Shown here piece after piece: positions 15,293 to 23,344 of a stretch of 26,253 nt of DNA. Made by a program: the position numbers and the translations under genes. The notes beneath the pieces are model-generated. The model saw only the letters and a program-made list of their open reading frames with translations. It had not been told where the DNA came from and ran no database searches. The stretch's first letter is position 1. Every line of letters starts with the position of its first letter. The stretch is from a virus. The stretch lies in IMG/VR virus record IMGVR_UViG_3300013132_005696, positions 1 through 26,253 of that record, one strand, 5' to 3'.

Positions 15293-15883
15293 ATGCCAGT
15301 AGTTGAACCATATTTAGGCGGATCAATGTATGAAGGAGATCCCGCAACAGCTTTTCCTACCTTGTGGGAATTTTTAGTAAAAGATAAAAATATAAAGACA
15401 GTTTTAGATGTTGGTTGTGGTAGGGGCCATGCATTAAAAATATTTCAAGATTTAGGCTGCAAAGTAACAGGTATAGAAGGCGACATAGAAGCAGTTAATA
15501 CTGCTTTGGTACCTGGAAGAATTAAATGCTATGATTTTACTTATCAAAAAGTTGTACCACAAAAAGATTTTGATTTAGTTATAAGCGTTGAATTTGTCGA
15601 ACATGTTGAAGAAAAATTTAAAGAAAATTTTTTAACTTGTTTTGATAAAGGTAAATTTATTGCAATGACATTTGCCGGGCCGGGACAAGGTGGGCATCAC
15701 CATGTAAACTGTCAACCTGCTGAATATTGGATTAAAGAAATAGAAAAGCGTGGGTTTATTTACAACGATCAGTATACAAAAATTTTAAAAGATAAAGCTA
15801 TTTCTGATAGATTTAATTTTTGCCCCACTTTTGATGGGAACCATTTTGAACACAGAGGTCTTTTCTTTGAACGAAAAAAATGA
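15293..15883 (+). CDS. SAM-dependent methyltransferase
   Basis: Class I Rossmann methyltransferase of 196 residues. Motif I VLDVGCGRGHAL (37-48), acidic residue after strand 2 in GIEGD (60-64), and FDLVISVEFVEHVEE as motif IV/post-I. Because all neighbours act on sugars, the likely substrate is a sugar or glycan (for example O-methyl capping), but Ubi/COQ-type or other small-molecule methylation cannot be excluded. A His-rich GGHHHVNC loop lies near the active site side. Overlaps the next gene by 4 bases. Confidence 0.85.
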   Translation: MPVVEPYLGGSMYEGDPATAFPTLWEFLVKDKNIKTVLDVGCGRGHALKIFQDLGCKVTGIEGDIEAVNTALVPGRIKCYDFTYQKVVPQKDFDLVISVEFVEHVEEKFKENFLTCFDKGKFIAMTFAGPGQGGHHHVNCQPAEYWIKEIEKRGFIYNDQYTKILKDKAISDRFNFCPTFDGNHFEHRGLFFERKK

Positions 15884-16608
15884 AAATAACTGATATAACT
15901 ATTTGTTTGCATTGCGGATGCAATAGAGACATAACAAACACACAAATGCGTATGTTAGAAGGTGTGGAGCAGAAATATAATGTTACATGGAATAATCGCA
16001 TTGATCGTTACCCTCATATGTACAATTCCTATTCATTGCTTATTAATCATTCCATAGTGACGTCTCCAACAGAATGGGTTATACTCATTAATGACAGAAC
16101 ATCACCTACATTATCTGAAATAGATAAGATGGTAAATTTATTAGAAAATGGTTTTTCATGTGTTTTCTTGTATGCTGTTGGATTTATGGGATTTTCAAAA
16201 GAATTAATACGACAAATCGGCTGGTGGGACGAAAGATATGTTCACGGTGGATGGGAAGATAGAGATTGGGTTTTTCGTCTGGCTGAATCAAATTTAGCTC
16301 TCTACGAAAGTTTGGAGAGTACATATGACAATACATGGAAGTCCCCTCTTAATGTACCAGGCGGTAATAGCTCCACACCTTTTTGGCTTAAGAAATGGAA
16401 TGGTTATGATCATCATATTTTATATAAAAATATTGATGATGAAAAATACCCGCACTGGGATTTATTTCTTGGCAATTCAAGACCCGATATTAGCAAAACA
16501 TGGAAAAAATGGAATGATTCTATTTTGAATATAGACTATAATAAACCGGGCGCAGGGCCTTCCGGTTCTTCTATTTTAAGTAATAGAAAAATTGTAAAGA
16601 ATTTTTAA
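15880..16608 (+). CDS. Family-2-like glycosyltransferase
   Basis: 242 residues. It has an NDR (71-73) in VILINDRTSP at the place of the metal site, and GGWEDRDWVFRLAES (123-137), a GT2-type catalytic ED followed by a helix. GFMGFSKELIRQIGWWDERY just before it is the standard segment preceding that motif. The first 60 residues are shorter and less GT2-like than in the 9934 product. Four bases separate it from the next gene. Confidence 0.75.
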   Translation: MKITDITICLHCGCNRDITNTQMRMLEGVEQKYNVTWNNRIDRYPHMYNSYSLLINHSIVTSPTEWVILINDRTSPTLSEIDKMVNLLENGFSCVFLYAVGFMGFSKELIRQIGWWDERYVHGGWEDRDWVFRLAESNLALYESLESTYDNTWKSPLNVPGGNSSTPFWLKKWNGYDHHILYKNIDDEKYPHWDLFLGNSRPDISKTWKKWNDSILNIDYNKPGAGPSGSSILSNRKIVKNF

Positions 16609-16612
16609 TGCT

Positions 16613-17569
16613 ATGAAAAAACATATCCTAATAACTGGTGGAGCTGGATTTCTCGGCACACATTCAATCGAAAAATATCTTGATAATGATTATACAGTTA
16701 CAGTAATAGATAATTTTTCTACTGCAGTAGTAAGAGAAACCAACCCTGTACTTCAAAACATTAATTTAATAAATGGAGATATTTTAAAATTTAACTTTAA
16801 TGATCTGGGTAAATATGATCTTATTTTACATTTAGCAAGCCCCGTAGGGCCTGCAGGTATTCTCAAACATTCAGGTAATATGGCGAGATATATTCTGGAT
16901 GATATTTACTGGGCAATAGATGGTGCGCTTATTAATAATTGTCCTTTAATTTTCTTAAGTACATCAGAGATTTATGGTTTCAGAGACAGACCTGTTTTAT
17001 TGAAAGAAAACGATGACAAAATTTTAGTTGGTGAATTTAAAGTTAGAAACGAGTATAGTATTTCTAAATTATTAGCAGAAATAGTTTTATCAAATACTGC
17101 AAAGGTAAATAAAAATTTAAAATATCAAATTATTCGCCCCTTTAATATAAGCGGTGCGCGGCAATTAAAAACAGGCGGTTTTGTATTACCTACTTTTGTA
17201 CAGCAAGCACTTGAAGGTACTGATATTACTGTTTTTGGTGATGGTACACAAGTAAGAGCTTTTACGCATGTAAAAGATATAGTTGACGGAATTTTTCTTA
17301 CATCCCAGACAAAAAATTATAATCAAATATGGAATGTCGGTAATTCTGATAATATTGCATCAATTCATAAAATGGCGGAAATAGTAAAACAAAAAACTAA
17401 TAGTAATTCAAAAATTACTCTTGTTGATCCCAAGAATATACATGGCCCGTTATATGAAGAAGCATGGGATAAAATTCCAGATGCGTCAAAAATTAGAACT
17501 GATCTCGGATGGGCTCCAAAATACAATATAGATTTTATTATTGATGATGTTATAAATTACTATAAATGA
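16613..17569 (+). CDS. NAD-dependent nucleotide-sugar epimerase/decarboxylase (extended SDR)
   Basis: 318 residues, usual length. NAD site GGAGFLG (9-15), HLASPVGPAG after strand 4, LSTSEIYG with the catalytic Ser/Thr region, and YSISK as the Y-x-x-x-K pair. RPFNISG and VFGDGTQVRAFTHVKDIVDG are the substrate-binding signatures of this family. The nearest well-known relatives are UDP-glucuronate decarboxylase and UDP-glucose 4-epimerase; the HLASP motif leans to the decarboxylase side, which makes UDP-xylose. The sugar is not certain. Overlaps the next gene by 4 bases (ATGA). Confidence 0.8.
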   Translation: MKKHILITGGAGFLGTHSIEKYLDNDYTVTVIDNFSTAVVRETNPVLQNINLINGDILKFNFNDLGKYDLILHLASPVGPAGILKHSGNMARYILDDIYWAIDGALINNCPLIFLSTSEIYGFRDRPVLLKENDDKILVGEFKVRNEYSISKLLAEIVLSNTAKVNKNLKYQIIRPFNISGARQLKTGGFVLPTFVQQALEGTDITVFGDGTQVRAFTHVKDIVDGIFLTSQTKNYNQIWNVGNSDNIASIHKMAEIVKQKTNSNSKITLVDPKNIHGPLYEEAWDKIPDASKIRTDLGWAPKYNIDFIIDDVINYYK

Positions 17570-18309
17570 AAAAAATTGGAATTATTGGTTATGGTGAAAT
17601 TGGTTCATCTCTGGAGAAATGTTATTTAGGCAAAGATTTTACAGTACAAATTTTAGATAATAAGAAAAACATTAATACGATTACTAAAGATTTAGATGTA
17701 CTTAATATTTGCATACCATATCTTGACCCCGATCAGTTTATAACTGCTACAGGTAGTTATATAAAAGAATTTACGCCAAAATTAACAATAATTCATAGTA
17801 CTGTTATACCTGGCACAACATGTAAAATACAAAAAAATTATAATATTGATACAATAATACATTCACCAGTTAGAGGGATTCATCCAAATTTATTTGAAGG
17901 TATAAAAACATTTGTCAAATATATAGGTAGTAACAATGAGGCATCTACAGAGTTAGCTGTTCAACATTACAAAGAATTAGATATAAAATATGATATTTTT
18001 AGTTCTTCTACTGCTACTGAATTAGCTAAAATTCTTGATACAACCTACTATGGTGTATGTATAGCTTTTCACAATGATATAAATAGACTCTGTACAAAAT
18101 TTGGTGTTAAATTCTCTGAAGTTGCGACAAAATATAATAACACATATAACGATGGGTTTAAAGCTTTAGGCATGAATAATGTTACTAGACCGGTGCTCTA
18201 CCCTCCCAAGGATAATAAAATTGGTGGTCACTGTGTTGTACCAAATGCAGAGCTTTGCAAAAAGTTTTTTGATAGTCTAGCATTAGACTATATCTTACAA
18301 CTAAAATAG
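17566..18309 (+). CDS. Short UDP-glucose/GDP-mannose dehydrogenase-like protein
   Basis: 247 residues against about 400-450 in the family. It keeps the NAD-binding IGIIGYGEIG (4-13), HSTVIPGTT (77-85; STVPPGTT in the family), a central TELAKILDTT helix (151-160; normally ending in Asn at the position of Thr159) and GGHCVVPN with the catalytic Cys223. The C-terminal substrate-binding domain is absent. Real dehydrogenases need that domain for the dimer active site, so it may have a changed reaction, need a partner, or be a reductase on another substrate. No frameshift is evident: the stop is followed by a clean 34-bp gap. Confidence 0.75.
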   Translation: MKKIGIIGYGEIGSSLEKCYLGKDFTVQILDNKKNINTITKDLDVLNICIPYLDPDQFITATGSYIKEFTPKLTIIHSTVIPGTTCKIQKNYNIDTIIHSPVRGIHPNLFEGIKTFVKYIGSNNEASTELAVQHYKELDIKYDIFSSSTATELAKILDTTYYGVCIAFHNDINRLCTKFGVKFSEVATKYNNTYNDGFKALGMNNVTRPVLYPPKDNKIGGHCVVPNAELCKKFFDSLALDYILQLK

Positions 18310-18329
18310 TTGATAATAAAAATTAATAC

Positions 18330-18335
18330 TATAAT
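18330..18335 (+). promoter_or_regulatory. TATAAT box 8 bases before the 18344 gene
   Basis: Perfect -10 hexamer in the only real gap of the island. A TTGATA at 18310-18315 is spaced by only 14 bp, which is short, so this is a weak call. Confidence 0.35.
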
Positions 18336-18343
18336 TTAAAATA

Positions 18344-19318
18344 ATGAAAAAAGCTTTAGTTTGTGGTGCAGGCGGTTTTATAGGCAATCATCTTGTTGCT
18401 GCACTTAAAAATAAAAATTTTTGGGTCAGGGGTGTAGATATAAAACATCCTGAATTTAGTACAACTAAAGCCGATGATTTTTTAGTATGTGATTTAAGAG
18501 ATAAACATTCTGTTATTAAATCACTCTCTACAGATCAATCTGGTACTCCCGTAGATGAAATCTATCAACTTGCTGCTGATATGGGTGGTGCCGGCTATAT
18601 TTTTTCGGGTAACCATGACGCAGATGTAATGCATAATTCAGCTTTAATTAATCTTAATATTATTGAGGCTTCAAAAAAATTTAATGTTAAAAAAATATTT
18701 TACAGTAGCAGCGCGTGCATGTACCCGGAGCACAATCAGCTTGACCCACTTAATCCTAATTGTGAGGAAAGCTCTGCTTATCCAGCTAACCCTGACAGTG
18801 AATATGGGTGGGAGAAACTTTTTAGTGAAAGAATTTACTTAGCATTTAATAGAAATTATAATTTCGATGTACATATAGCTAGATTTCATAATATTTTTGG
18901 ACCTCTCGGATCATGGAATAATGGAAAAGAGAAGGCTCCAGCTGCTATATGTAGAAAAATAGCCATGGCTAAAGATGGTGATGAAATAGAAATTTGGGGT
19001 GATGGTAATCAAACAAGAAGTTTTCTATATGTAGATGAGTGTATTGAAGGCATATTTAGATTAATGAATTCTAATTTTAATGGGCCTGTGAATATAGGTT
19101 CAGAAGAAATGATTTCTATAAATCAATTAGTCGATACAATTTCTGACATTGCGGGTAAAAAAATATTTAAAAAACATATACCCGGGCCCGTAGGTGTAAG
19201 AGGAAGAAATTCTAATAACAAATTGATAGAAAAAGAGTTAGGGTGGAAGCCTTCACAACCTTTAAAAATTGGTTTGGAACAAACTTATAGATGGATAGAA
19301 TCACAAGTTCATTTATAA
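18344..19318 (+). CDS. GDP-mannose 3,5-epimerase
   Basis: Would convert GDP-D-mannose to GDP-L-galactose (and GDP-L-gulose). The sequence follows the plant enzyme closely along its length: GAGGFIG (8-14), LAADMGGAGYI (77-87), SSACMYPE with Cys125, Y154-G-W-E-K158, RFHNIFGP, KEKAPAAICRK with Lys197, WGDGNQTRSF, and HIPGPVGVRGRNS (278-290). Cys125, Tyr154, Lys158 and Lys197 correspond to the known catalytic residues. 324 residues is slightly shorter than plant forms (about 375), with the difference at the N-terminus. GDP-mannose would have to come from the host or from genes outside the window. Product use by the adjacent transferases is inferred. Confidence 0.9.
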   Translation: MKKALVCGAGGFIGNHLVAALKNKNFWVRGVDIKHPEFSTTKADDFLVCDLRDKHSVIKSLSTDQSGTPVDEIYQLAADMGGAGYIFSGNHDADVMHNSALINLNIIEASKKFNVKKIFYSSSACMYPEHNQLDPLNPNCEESSAYPANPDSEYGWEKLFSERIYLAFNRNYNFDVHIARFHNIFGPLGSWNNGKEKAPAAICRKIAMAKDGDEIEIWGDGNQTRSFLYVDECIEGIFRLMNSNFNGPVNIGSEEMISINQLVDTISDIAGKKIFKKHIPGPVGVRGRNSNNKLIEKELGWKPSQPLKIGLEQTYRWIESQVHL

Positions 19319-19319
19319 T
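19314..19319 (+). promoter_or_regulatory. TATAAT box 6 bases before the 19326 gene
   Basis: Perfect -10 hexamer overlapping the stop codon of the epimerase gene; no good -35 at the right distance. Listed because it repeats the start-adjacent geometry. Confidence 0.3.
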
Positions 19320-19325
19320 AAACGT

Positions 19326-19910
19326 ATGATTATTGAGCAAATTATATACGACGGGTCACTCTTACATTCACGGTTTGCATATAAATTTTTTAGGGAAAAG
19401 ACTTTACCTATTGGTAATATCATAGCATTTCGCGCTCCTATGAAAGTAGAAGCTGAGGGGATGATAGATTCAGAAGATATATTGAGCGGTGATTATATCT
19501 ACAGCGATGATGCAATTAATTTTTTATGGGAAATACCCAATCTAGATTCTTTTGGTGCAGTAGCATACCAGCGATTACTCAACACCCAAATAGCAAACAT
19601 ACTTTCAACTCACTATATAAATGCGCCCATAGAAATGAGAGGTGATGATATGATTGTTCATAAAGAACACGAGCAGGGAGGTGTTGTTCAACCTTCCGGT
19701 AAATGTAGTGTAAGCATTACCTATACAAAGAATAATGTTGCGCTCGGTCATACTGGTATTAATATTACCGCAGGCAAGAAAGCGCCTGCGTTTGCTTATT
19801 CTACCAAACTCACAGATACACAGACAACTGATTTCATGAAAGATGTTGTTACTTTATTTTACAATTTGAATGATGATATTTTTATCGCTACAACAAAAGT
19901 TATTTCTTAA
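19326..19910 (+). CDS. DUF366-like protein
   Basis: 194 residues. Motif order matches what I recall of the DUF366 family (mostly archaeal, unknown function): IYDGS (7-11), AFRAPM (34-39), MIDSED (46-51), IYSDD (58-62), QRLL (82-85), RGDD (105-108), KCSVSI (126-131) and GINITAG (144-150). The KCSVSI/RGDD pairing recalls the biotin/lipoate ligase fold, with which I believe the family is linked, but no reaction is known to me. Its stop and the next start overlap as TAATG, coupling it to the clamp-loader gene. Confidence 0.6.
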   Translation: MIIEQIIYDGSLLHSRFAYKFFREKTLPIGNIIAFRAPMKVEAEGMIDSEDILSGDYIYSDDAINFLWEIPNLDSFGAVAYQRLLNTQIANILSTHYINAPIEMRGDDMIVHKEHEQGGVVQPSGKCSVSITYTKNNVALGHTGINITAGKKAPAFAYSTKLTDTQTTDFMKDVVTLFYNLNDDIFIATTKVIS

Positions 19911-20299
19911 TGGAAACTATTTTTGATTTTTTAAATAGTATTCTTTTTTCAAAAGCTAAAAAAAATCTTACTCAAGAAAATAGCTCTGTATATACTCCTT
20001 TTATGATTAATAGATGGTGCAGCTTTTACTCAAAAGAGTTGTCCAGATTTATAAATCTCTCTGTTAATAGATTTAGTAATTTCAATAAAGAAGAACATTT
20101 TATTTTTTTAAGAAATTTTTTACCTAAACTTCCCTTTAAAAAAATAAGTTATGTTAAAAAAATTGCGGTAGAAAATGAAACAGATAATACTGTTTGCATG
20201 CTAGCAAAGAACCTTGAATTATCTAGAAGGGAGATAAATCATTATATCCTATGTCAAAAATATCTGTCGACGTCCTCGGTCCCGTCCCAAAAAGCTTAA
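19910..20299 (+). CDS. 62: Clamp-loader small subunit (gp62-like)
   Basis: 129 residues. N-terminal IFDFLNSILFSK (4-15), then YTPFMINRW (28-36), a middle HFIFLRNFLPKLPF segment and a C-terminal LELSRREI (102-109). This order is that of T4 gp62 (FDFLNAI..., YNPFMVNRS..., LT-x-E-Q-I), which partners gp44 to load the sliding clamp at replication forks. Slightly shorter than T4 gp62. The gene is coupled to the DUF366-like gene and its last 49 bases overlap the co-chaperonin gene in another frame. Confidence 0.7.
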   Translation: METIFDFLNSILFSKAKKNLTQENSSVYTPFMINRWCSFYSKELSRFINLSVNRFSNFNKEEHFIFLRNFLPKLPFKKISYVKKIAVENETDNTVCMLAKNLELSRREINHYILCQKYLSTSSVPSQKA

Positions 20300-20703
20300 T
20301 AGATTTTTCTGAGTTACCTAAAAACACATTTGATTCTGTTTTTATGGGCTACAATCTAAAGCAAGTATTAGATGATGTTATTCTTGCTATCTTTATAGAT
20401 GAATCTGATAATGGTAAAGAAATTGTACGTAATGGCATTCTTGTGCCTGTAAACGCGGAGACGAAGGCATGGCGTTTAGGTAAAGTAGTGCTCGCAGGAC
20501 CTTCTGTACGCCATACAAAAGCCGGTGATGTTATCTGTTTTCCAAATAACATGGGGGTTCCTATATCAAACATTGAAGTTGACGGCTATGGCAAGGTGAA
20601 TAAAGGAATTTTTATTAACGAGCAACGCATATTTGGTATTTGCTCAACACGTAAGGAGAATGAGAATATCCCTGGGGTCGTTAAAAAATCTTCTAGAAAA
20701 TAA
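20251..20703 (+). CDS. GroES-like co-chaperonin (gp31-type)
   Basis: 150 residues. A GroES-like barrel spans about 43-130: VILAIFID (43-50), a flexible DESDNGKEIVRNG stretch (50-62) where the mobile loop sits, ILVPVNAETKAWRLGKVVLAGP (63-84, with the GKVVxxGP signature), AGDVICFPNNMGVPI (91-105). T4 gp31 replaces host GroES to fold gp23, and the gp23-like capsid gene in this window gives the same logic. An unusual N-terminal extension of about 40 residues precedes the barrel. The first in-frame ATG gives a 49-base overlap with the gp62-like gene; the next Met (20344) would cut into the extension. Confidence 0.75.
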   Translation: MSKISVDVLGPVPKSLIDFSELPKNTFDSVFMGYNLKQVLDDVILAIFIDESDNGKEIVRNGILVPVNAETKAWRLGKVVLAGPSVRHTKAGDVICFPNNMGVPISNIEVDGYGKVNKGIFINEQRIFGICSTRKENENIPGVVKKSSRK

Positions 20704-21040
20704 TGTTTGTGAGATAAAGTTTGCTAGAAGACGGCCGGTAGAAGGGGAACCGGCAACTAGAAGAATGTTGTGTACTAATAGTGTGCAATTACTTAACAGT
20801 GTTAATGGTAAAGTTCTTTTAAATTACAAACAACCAAAAAAAATGCCTAAATTTAATCCTGCTAATAAAAACTTAATTATTACATGGGATATTTTTATGC
20901 AAGATTTTCGATGTATTAATATGGAAAGTTGTGAATTAATAAAAACTATTCCAGTTGTAAACGATGAATTCTGGAAATATTTTAATGAAAGTCTGCGATT
21001 TATGTCAGTAGTAGAAAAAGAGAGGTTTATGAACGCATGA
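20660..21040 (+). CDS. Small beta-barrel protein, possibly WYL_2/Sm-like type
   Basis: I chose ATG 20660 (126 residues) over the TTG at 20633; AAGGAG sits directly before it (20653-20658), closer than usual, so initiation is not certain. CEIKFARRRPVEGEPATRRM followed by LLNSVNGKVLLNYK and a D-F-R-C-I-N-M turn recall the phage WYL_2 Sm-like SH3 barrel family, which is a modest call. 44 bases overlap the co-chaperonin gene, and ATGA links it to the next gene. Confidence 0.5.
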   Translation: MRISLGSLKNLLENNVCEIKFARRRPVEGEPATRRMLCTNSVQLLNSVNGKVLLNYKQPKKMPKFNPANKNLIITWDIFMQDFRCINMESCELIKTIPVVNDEFWKYFNESLRFMSVVEKERFMNA

Positions 21041-21378
21041 CAAATATATTAAAACTTGAAAAAGACATGGCTTCTATTTTTCAAAAAGATTTAAAGTTTA
21101 AAATTAATAATAAAATTTTAAAAGAAGGAAAATTGATATTGTTTTCGTTTAAAGAATTTTATTTACATTTTAAATTACATGTAACAGGAAACACGTACAA
21201 ATATATAGAACTTCCGTACCCTTATTATTATAAAATAACACCATCATCTATAATGTTTGATTATACAAATAATTCTCTTTCTAAGAACAATACCGATATT
21301 GATGTCCTCATTAAGCTTCTCAAACGCGCCAAACATTCAAAATTTTACGATAATACCTTGATCATTGAAATTTCATAA
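21037..21378 (+). CDS. Unknown protein, 113 residues
   Basis: Lys-rich with a beta-rich middle (KLILFSFKEFYLHFKLHV; YKYIELPYPYYYKITPS) and a helical segment IDVLIKLLKRAK. No family recognised. It overlaps the previous gene by 4 bases and precedes the helicase by 12, so it lies within the replication cluster. Confidence 0.65.
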   Translation: MTNILKLEKDMASIFQKDLKFKINNKILKEGKLILFSFKEFYLHFKLHVTGNTYKYIELPYPYYYKITPSSIMFDYTNNSLSKNNTDIDVLIKLLKRAKHSKFYDNTLIIEIS

Positions 21379-21390
21379 TAAAATTATTAA

Positions 21391-23028
21391 GTGCAAAAAA
21401 AGTTTATTTCATATTTTCCTGACGAATATTCTCCGAGCAAATGCCAAGTTGAATTAATTAATAAAGTAGAAAAAGTTTTTACAAAAGGAAAAAAATTTGC
21501 TATATGCTGTGCACCAACGGGCACTGGCAAAAGTTTCTTAGGTAAAACGTTATCAAATATAAGCTCAACACCTACAGACAATTTTTCTAATCTTATTAAG
21601 TCATATGATGCGTTTAAGCAAGACTATAACGGTAATTATACAAATGAAATTGAAGCGAGGAGAGAACCCCCTTTTGGTGCTTTTGTTTTAACAATAACTA
21701 AATCTTTACAAGACCAATATTTAAAATTGTTTTCAGACAGTAAATTATTAAAAGGCAAAACAAACTACCAATGTCAAATAGATCTAAATTTTGATGTTGA
21801 ATCCGCTCCATGTATTTTAGTCAATAAATTAAAAGAAGATTGTTGGAAGAAAAATTTATGTCCATATTATACAGCGCGAAACATCGCATTAATAGATAAA
21901 TTCTCTATTTTAAATTATAAAATGTTTCTCTCTCTGCCAACACACGTAAAGAAAAAAAATTTTTTAATATGTGATGAAGCATCAGAACTTGAAGATGAGT
22001 TGGTTAAGCAATTTTCAGCTTATATTGAGTATGATAAACTAAAAAATTATGGTATTGAAATACAACCACTTGTTACTGATAGTCAGCAGAAAACTCGAAC
22101 TTGGTTGTATGATATCATATTTCAGTTAAGCGAACTTATCAATACATTACAAAATAGATATACAAAAAAAATTACTAATCTCTCACCTATTGATAAAATA
22201 AAAATAAGATATTTAAAAAATCTTTTTAATAGTTTGTCTATTATAGAGTCGTTATGGGATGAATGTGAATTTATTGTAGAGAAAGATTTGAGAAAAGCGC
22301 ATTTTACACCTCTAAAAGTTGACAAACTTTCAAAACATATTTTTGATTACGGTGAAAATATTCTTCTAATGTCCGCAACAATTGTAGATCATAAAAATTT
22401 TGCTAAATCTCTAGGTATTAGAGAAGATGAATATGAATATGTTGAGGTTGACTCAACTTTTGATTCGTCCAAATCACCTATTTATGTAACTTCTAAAAAT
22501 AAACTTAACTATAAAAATGTAAAGACTGAATTACCTGAAGTAGTTAATAAGATAAAACAAATTTGCGATTTTCATAAAGATGAAAAGGGTATTATACATA
22601 CACATACTATGGAAATTACTGAATATTTAAAAAATAGATTCAAAGATGACACCCGGTTTTTATACAGAGATATTGGTTCTAAGAATGAAGATATATTAAA
22701 AGAACATTCATCTAATAGTATATCCACAGTATTAGTTTCGCCTTCTTTAGCCTACGGTATAGACCTAAAGGATGATTTAGCGAGATTCCAAATTATTGTT
22801 AAGTTACCATATTTGCCTTTATCTTCAAAAAGAATAAAAAAACTGTTTGATAATGATAAGAGTTGGTATATCGATAAAATGCTAAATTCGTTAATACAAG
22901 CATGTGGAAGAGCCACAAGAAGCAAAAACGATTACTCCACTACATATATACTAGACGGTAATATAGTAGATGTTATTAAAAAACATAAGGAAAAACTACC
23001 AAAATACTTTATTGATAGATTTGTTTAA
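21391..23028 (+). CDS. XPD/DinG-type helicase with iron-sulfur cysteines
   Basis: 545 residues, GTG start. Superfamily 2 helicase: Walker A APTGTGKS (41-48), DEAS box (195-198), LLMSATI (motif III, about 324-330), SPSLAYGIDLKDD (motif V, about 449-461) and QACGRATRS (motif VI, about 502-510). Four cysteines between motifs I and II (128, 141, 151, 157; with CPYY at 157-160) match the 4Fe-4S domain of XPD and DinG. These enzymes unwind DNA 5' to 3' and remove R-loops or protein blocks. It is smaller than DinG (about 700 residues). No Shine-Dalgarno is seen; the box before the next gene follows its stop. Confidence 0.85.
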   Translation: MQKKFISYFPDEYSPSKCQVELINKVEKVFTKGKKFAICCAPTGTGKSFLGKTLSNISSTPTDNFSNLIKSYDAFKQDYNGNYTNEIEARREPPFGAFVLTITKSLQDQYLKLFSDSKLLKGKTNYQCQIDLNFDVESAPCILVNKLKEDCWKKNLCPYYTARNIALIDKFSILNYKMFLSLPTHVKKKNFLICDEASELEDELVKQFSAYIEYDKLKNYGIEIQPLVTDSQQKTRTWLYDIIFQLSELINTLQNRYTKKITNLSPIDKIKIRYLKNLFNSLSIIESLWDECEFIVEKDLRKAHFTPLKVDKLSKHIFDYGENILLMSATIVDHKNFAKSLGIREDEYEYVEVDSTFDSSKSPIYVTSKNKLNYKNVKTELPEVVNKIKQICDFHKDEKGIIHTHTMEITEYLKNRFKDDTRFLYRDIGSKNEDILKEHSSNSISTVLVSPSLAYGIDLKDDLARFQIIVKLPYLPLSSKRIKKLFDNDKSWYIDKMLNSLIQACGRATRSKNDYSTTYILDGNIVDVIKKHKEKLPKYFIDRFV

Positions 23029-23031
23029 TAA

Positions 23032-23038
23032 ATAAATA
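23032..23038 (+). promoter_or_regulatory. ATAAATA late-type box, 5 bases before the 23044 ATG
   Basis: ATAAATA, with a second copy shifted by 4 (23028-23034). Same spacing as the boxes at 23332 and 24012. Confidence 0.5.
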
Positions 23039-23043
23039 CATAT

Positions 23044-23310
23044 ATGGGTCAAATATCATTAGAAGGTCAAGCATTAGCGCTACATAATATAAACACAACA
23101 GGGTTTATATATAGAACAGGAGACAGCACTTTCACAAGAGCAACTACAGGCGCTACAACAGCTAATAATTTACCTATTTTTAGTGGTGTACCTGCCAGCA
23201 GTGTCGCTACTGGAACACCTGGCCAGGTGGCAATCGCCTCTAACGGTACTTTTATGTATGTATGTACCGGTACAAATCTCTGGGCTAGAGTAGCTTTACA
23301 AGCATACTAA
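23044..23310 (+). CDS. Small virion fibre-like protein, 88 residues
   Basis: MGQISLEGQALALHN is followed by a Thr/Ala/Gly-rich stretch and ends GQVAIASNGTFMYVCTGTNLWARV (split across the Gly), a pattern common at the C-terminal ends of phage tail or head fibres. Its position directly before the head genes and the late-type box upstream suggest a late structural protein. No specific homologue named. Confidence 0.6.
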   Translation: MGQISLEGQALALHNINTTGFIYRTGDSTFTRATTGATTANNLPIFSGVPASSVATGTPGQVAIASNGTFMYVCTGTNLWARVALQAY

Positions 23311-23331
23311 TTAAAAATTTATATATTAAGA

Positions 23332-23339
23332 TATAAATA
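23332..23339 (+). promoter_or_regulatory. T4-type late promoter TATAAATA before gp21
   Basis: Perfect match to the T4 late consensus, 5 bases before the ATG. The 16 bases TATAAATATTATTATG are identical to those at the gp67-like start. Confidence 0.65.
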
Positions 23340-23344
23340 TTATT

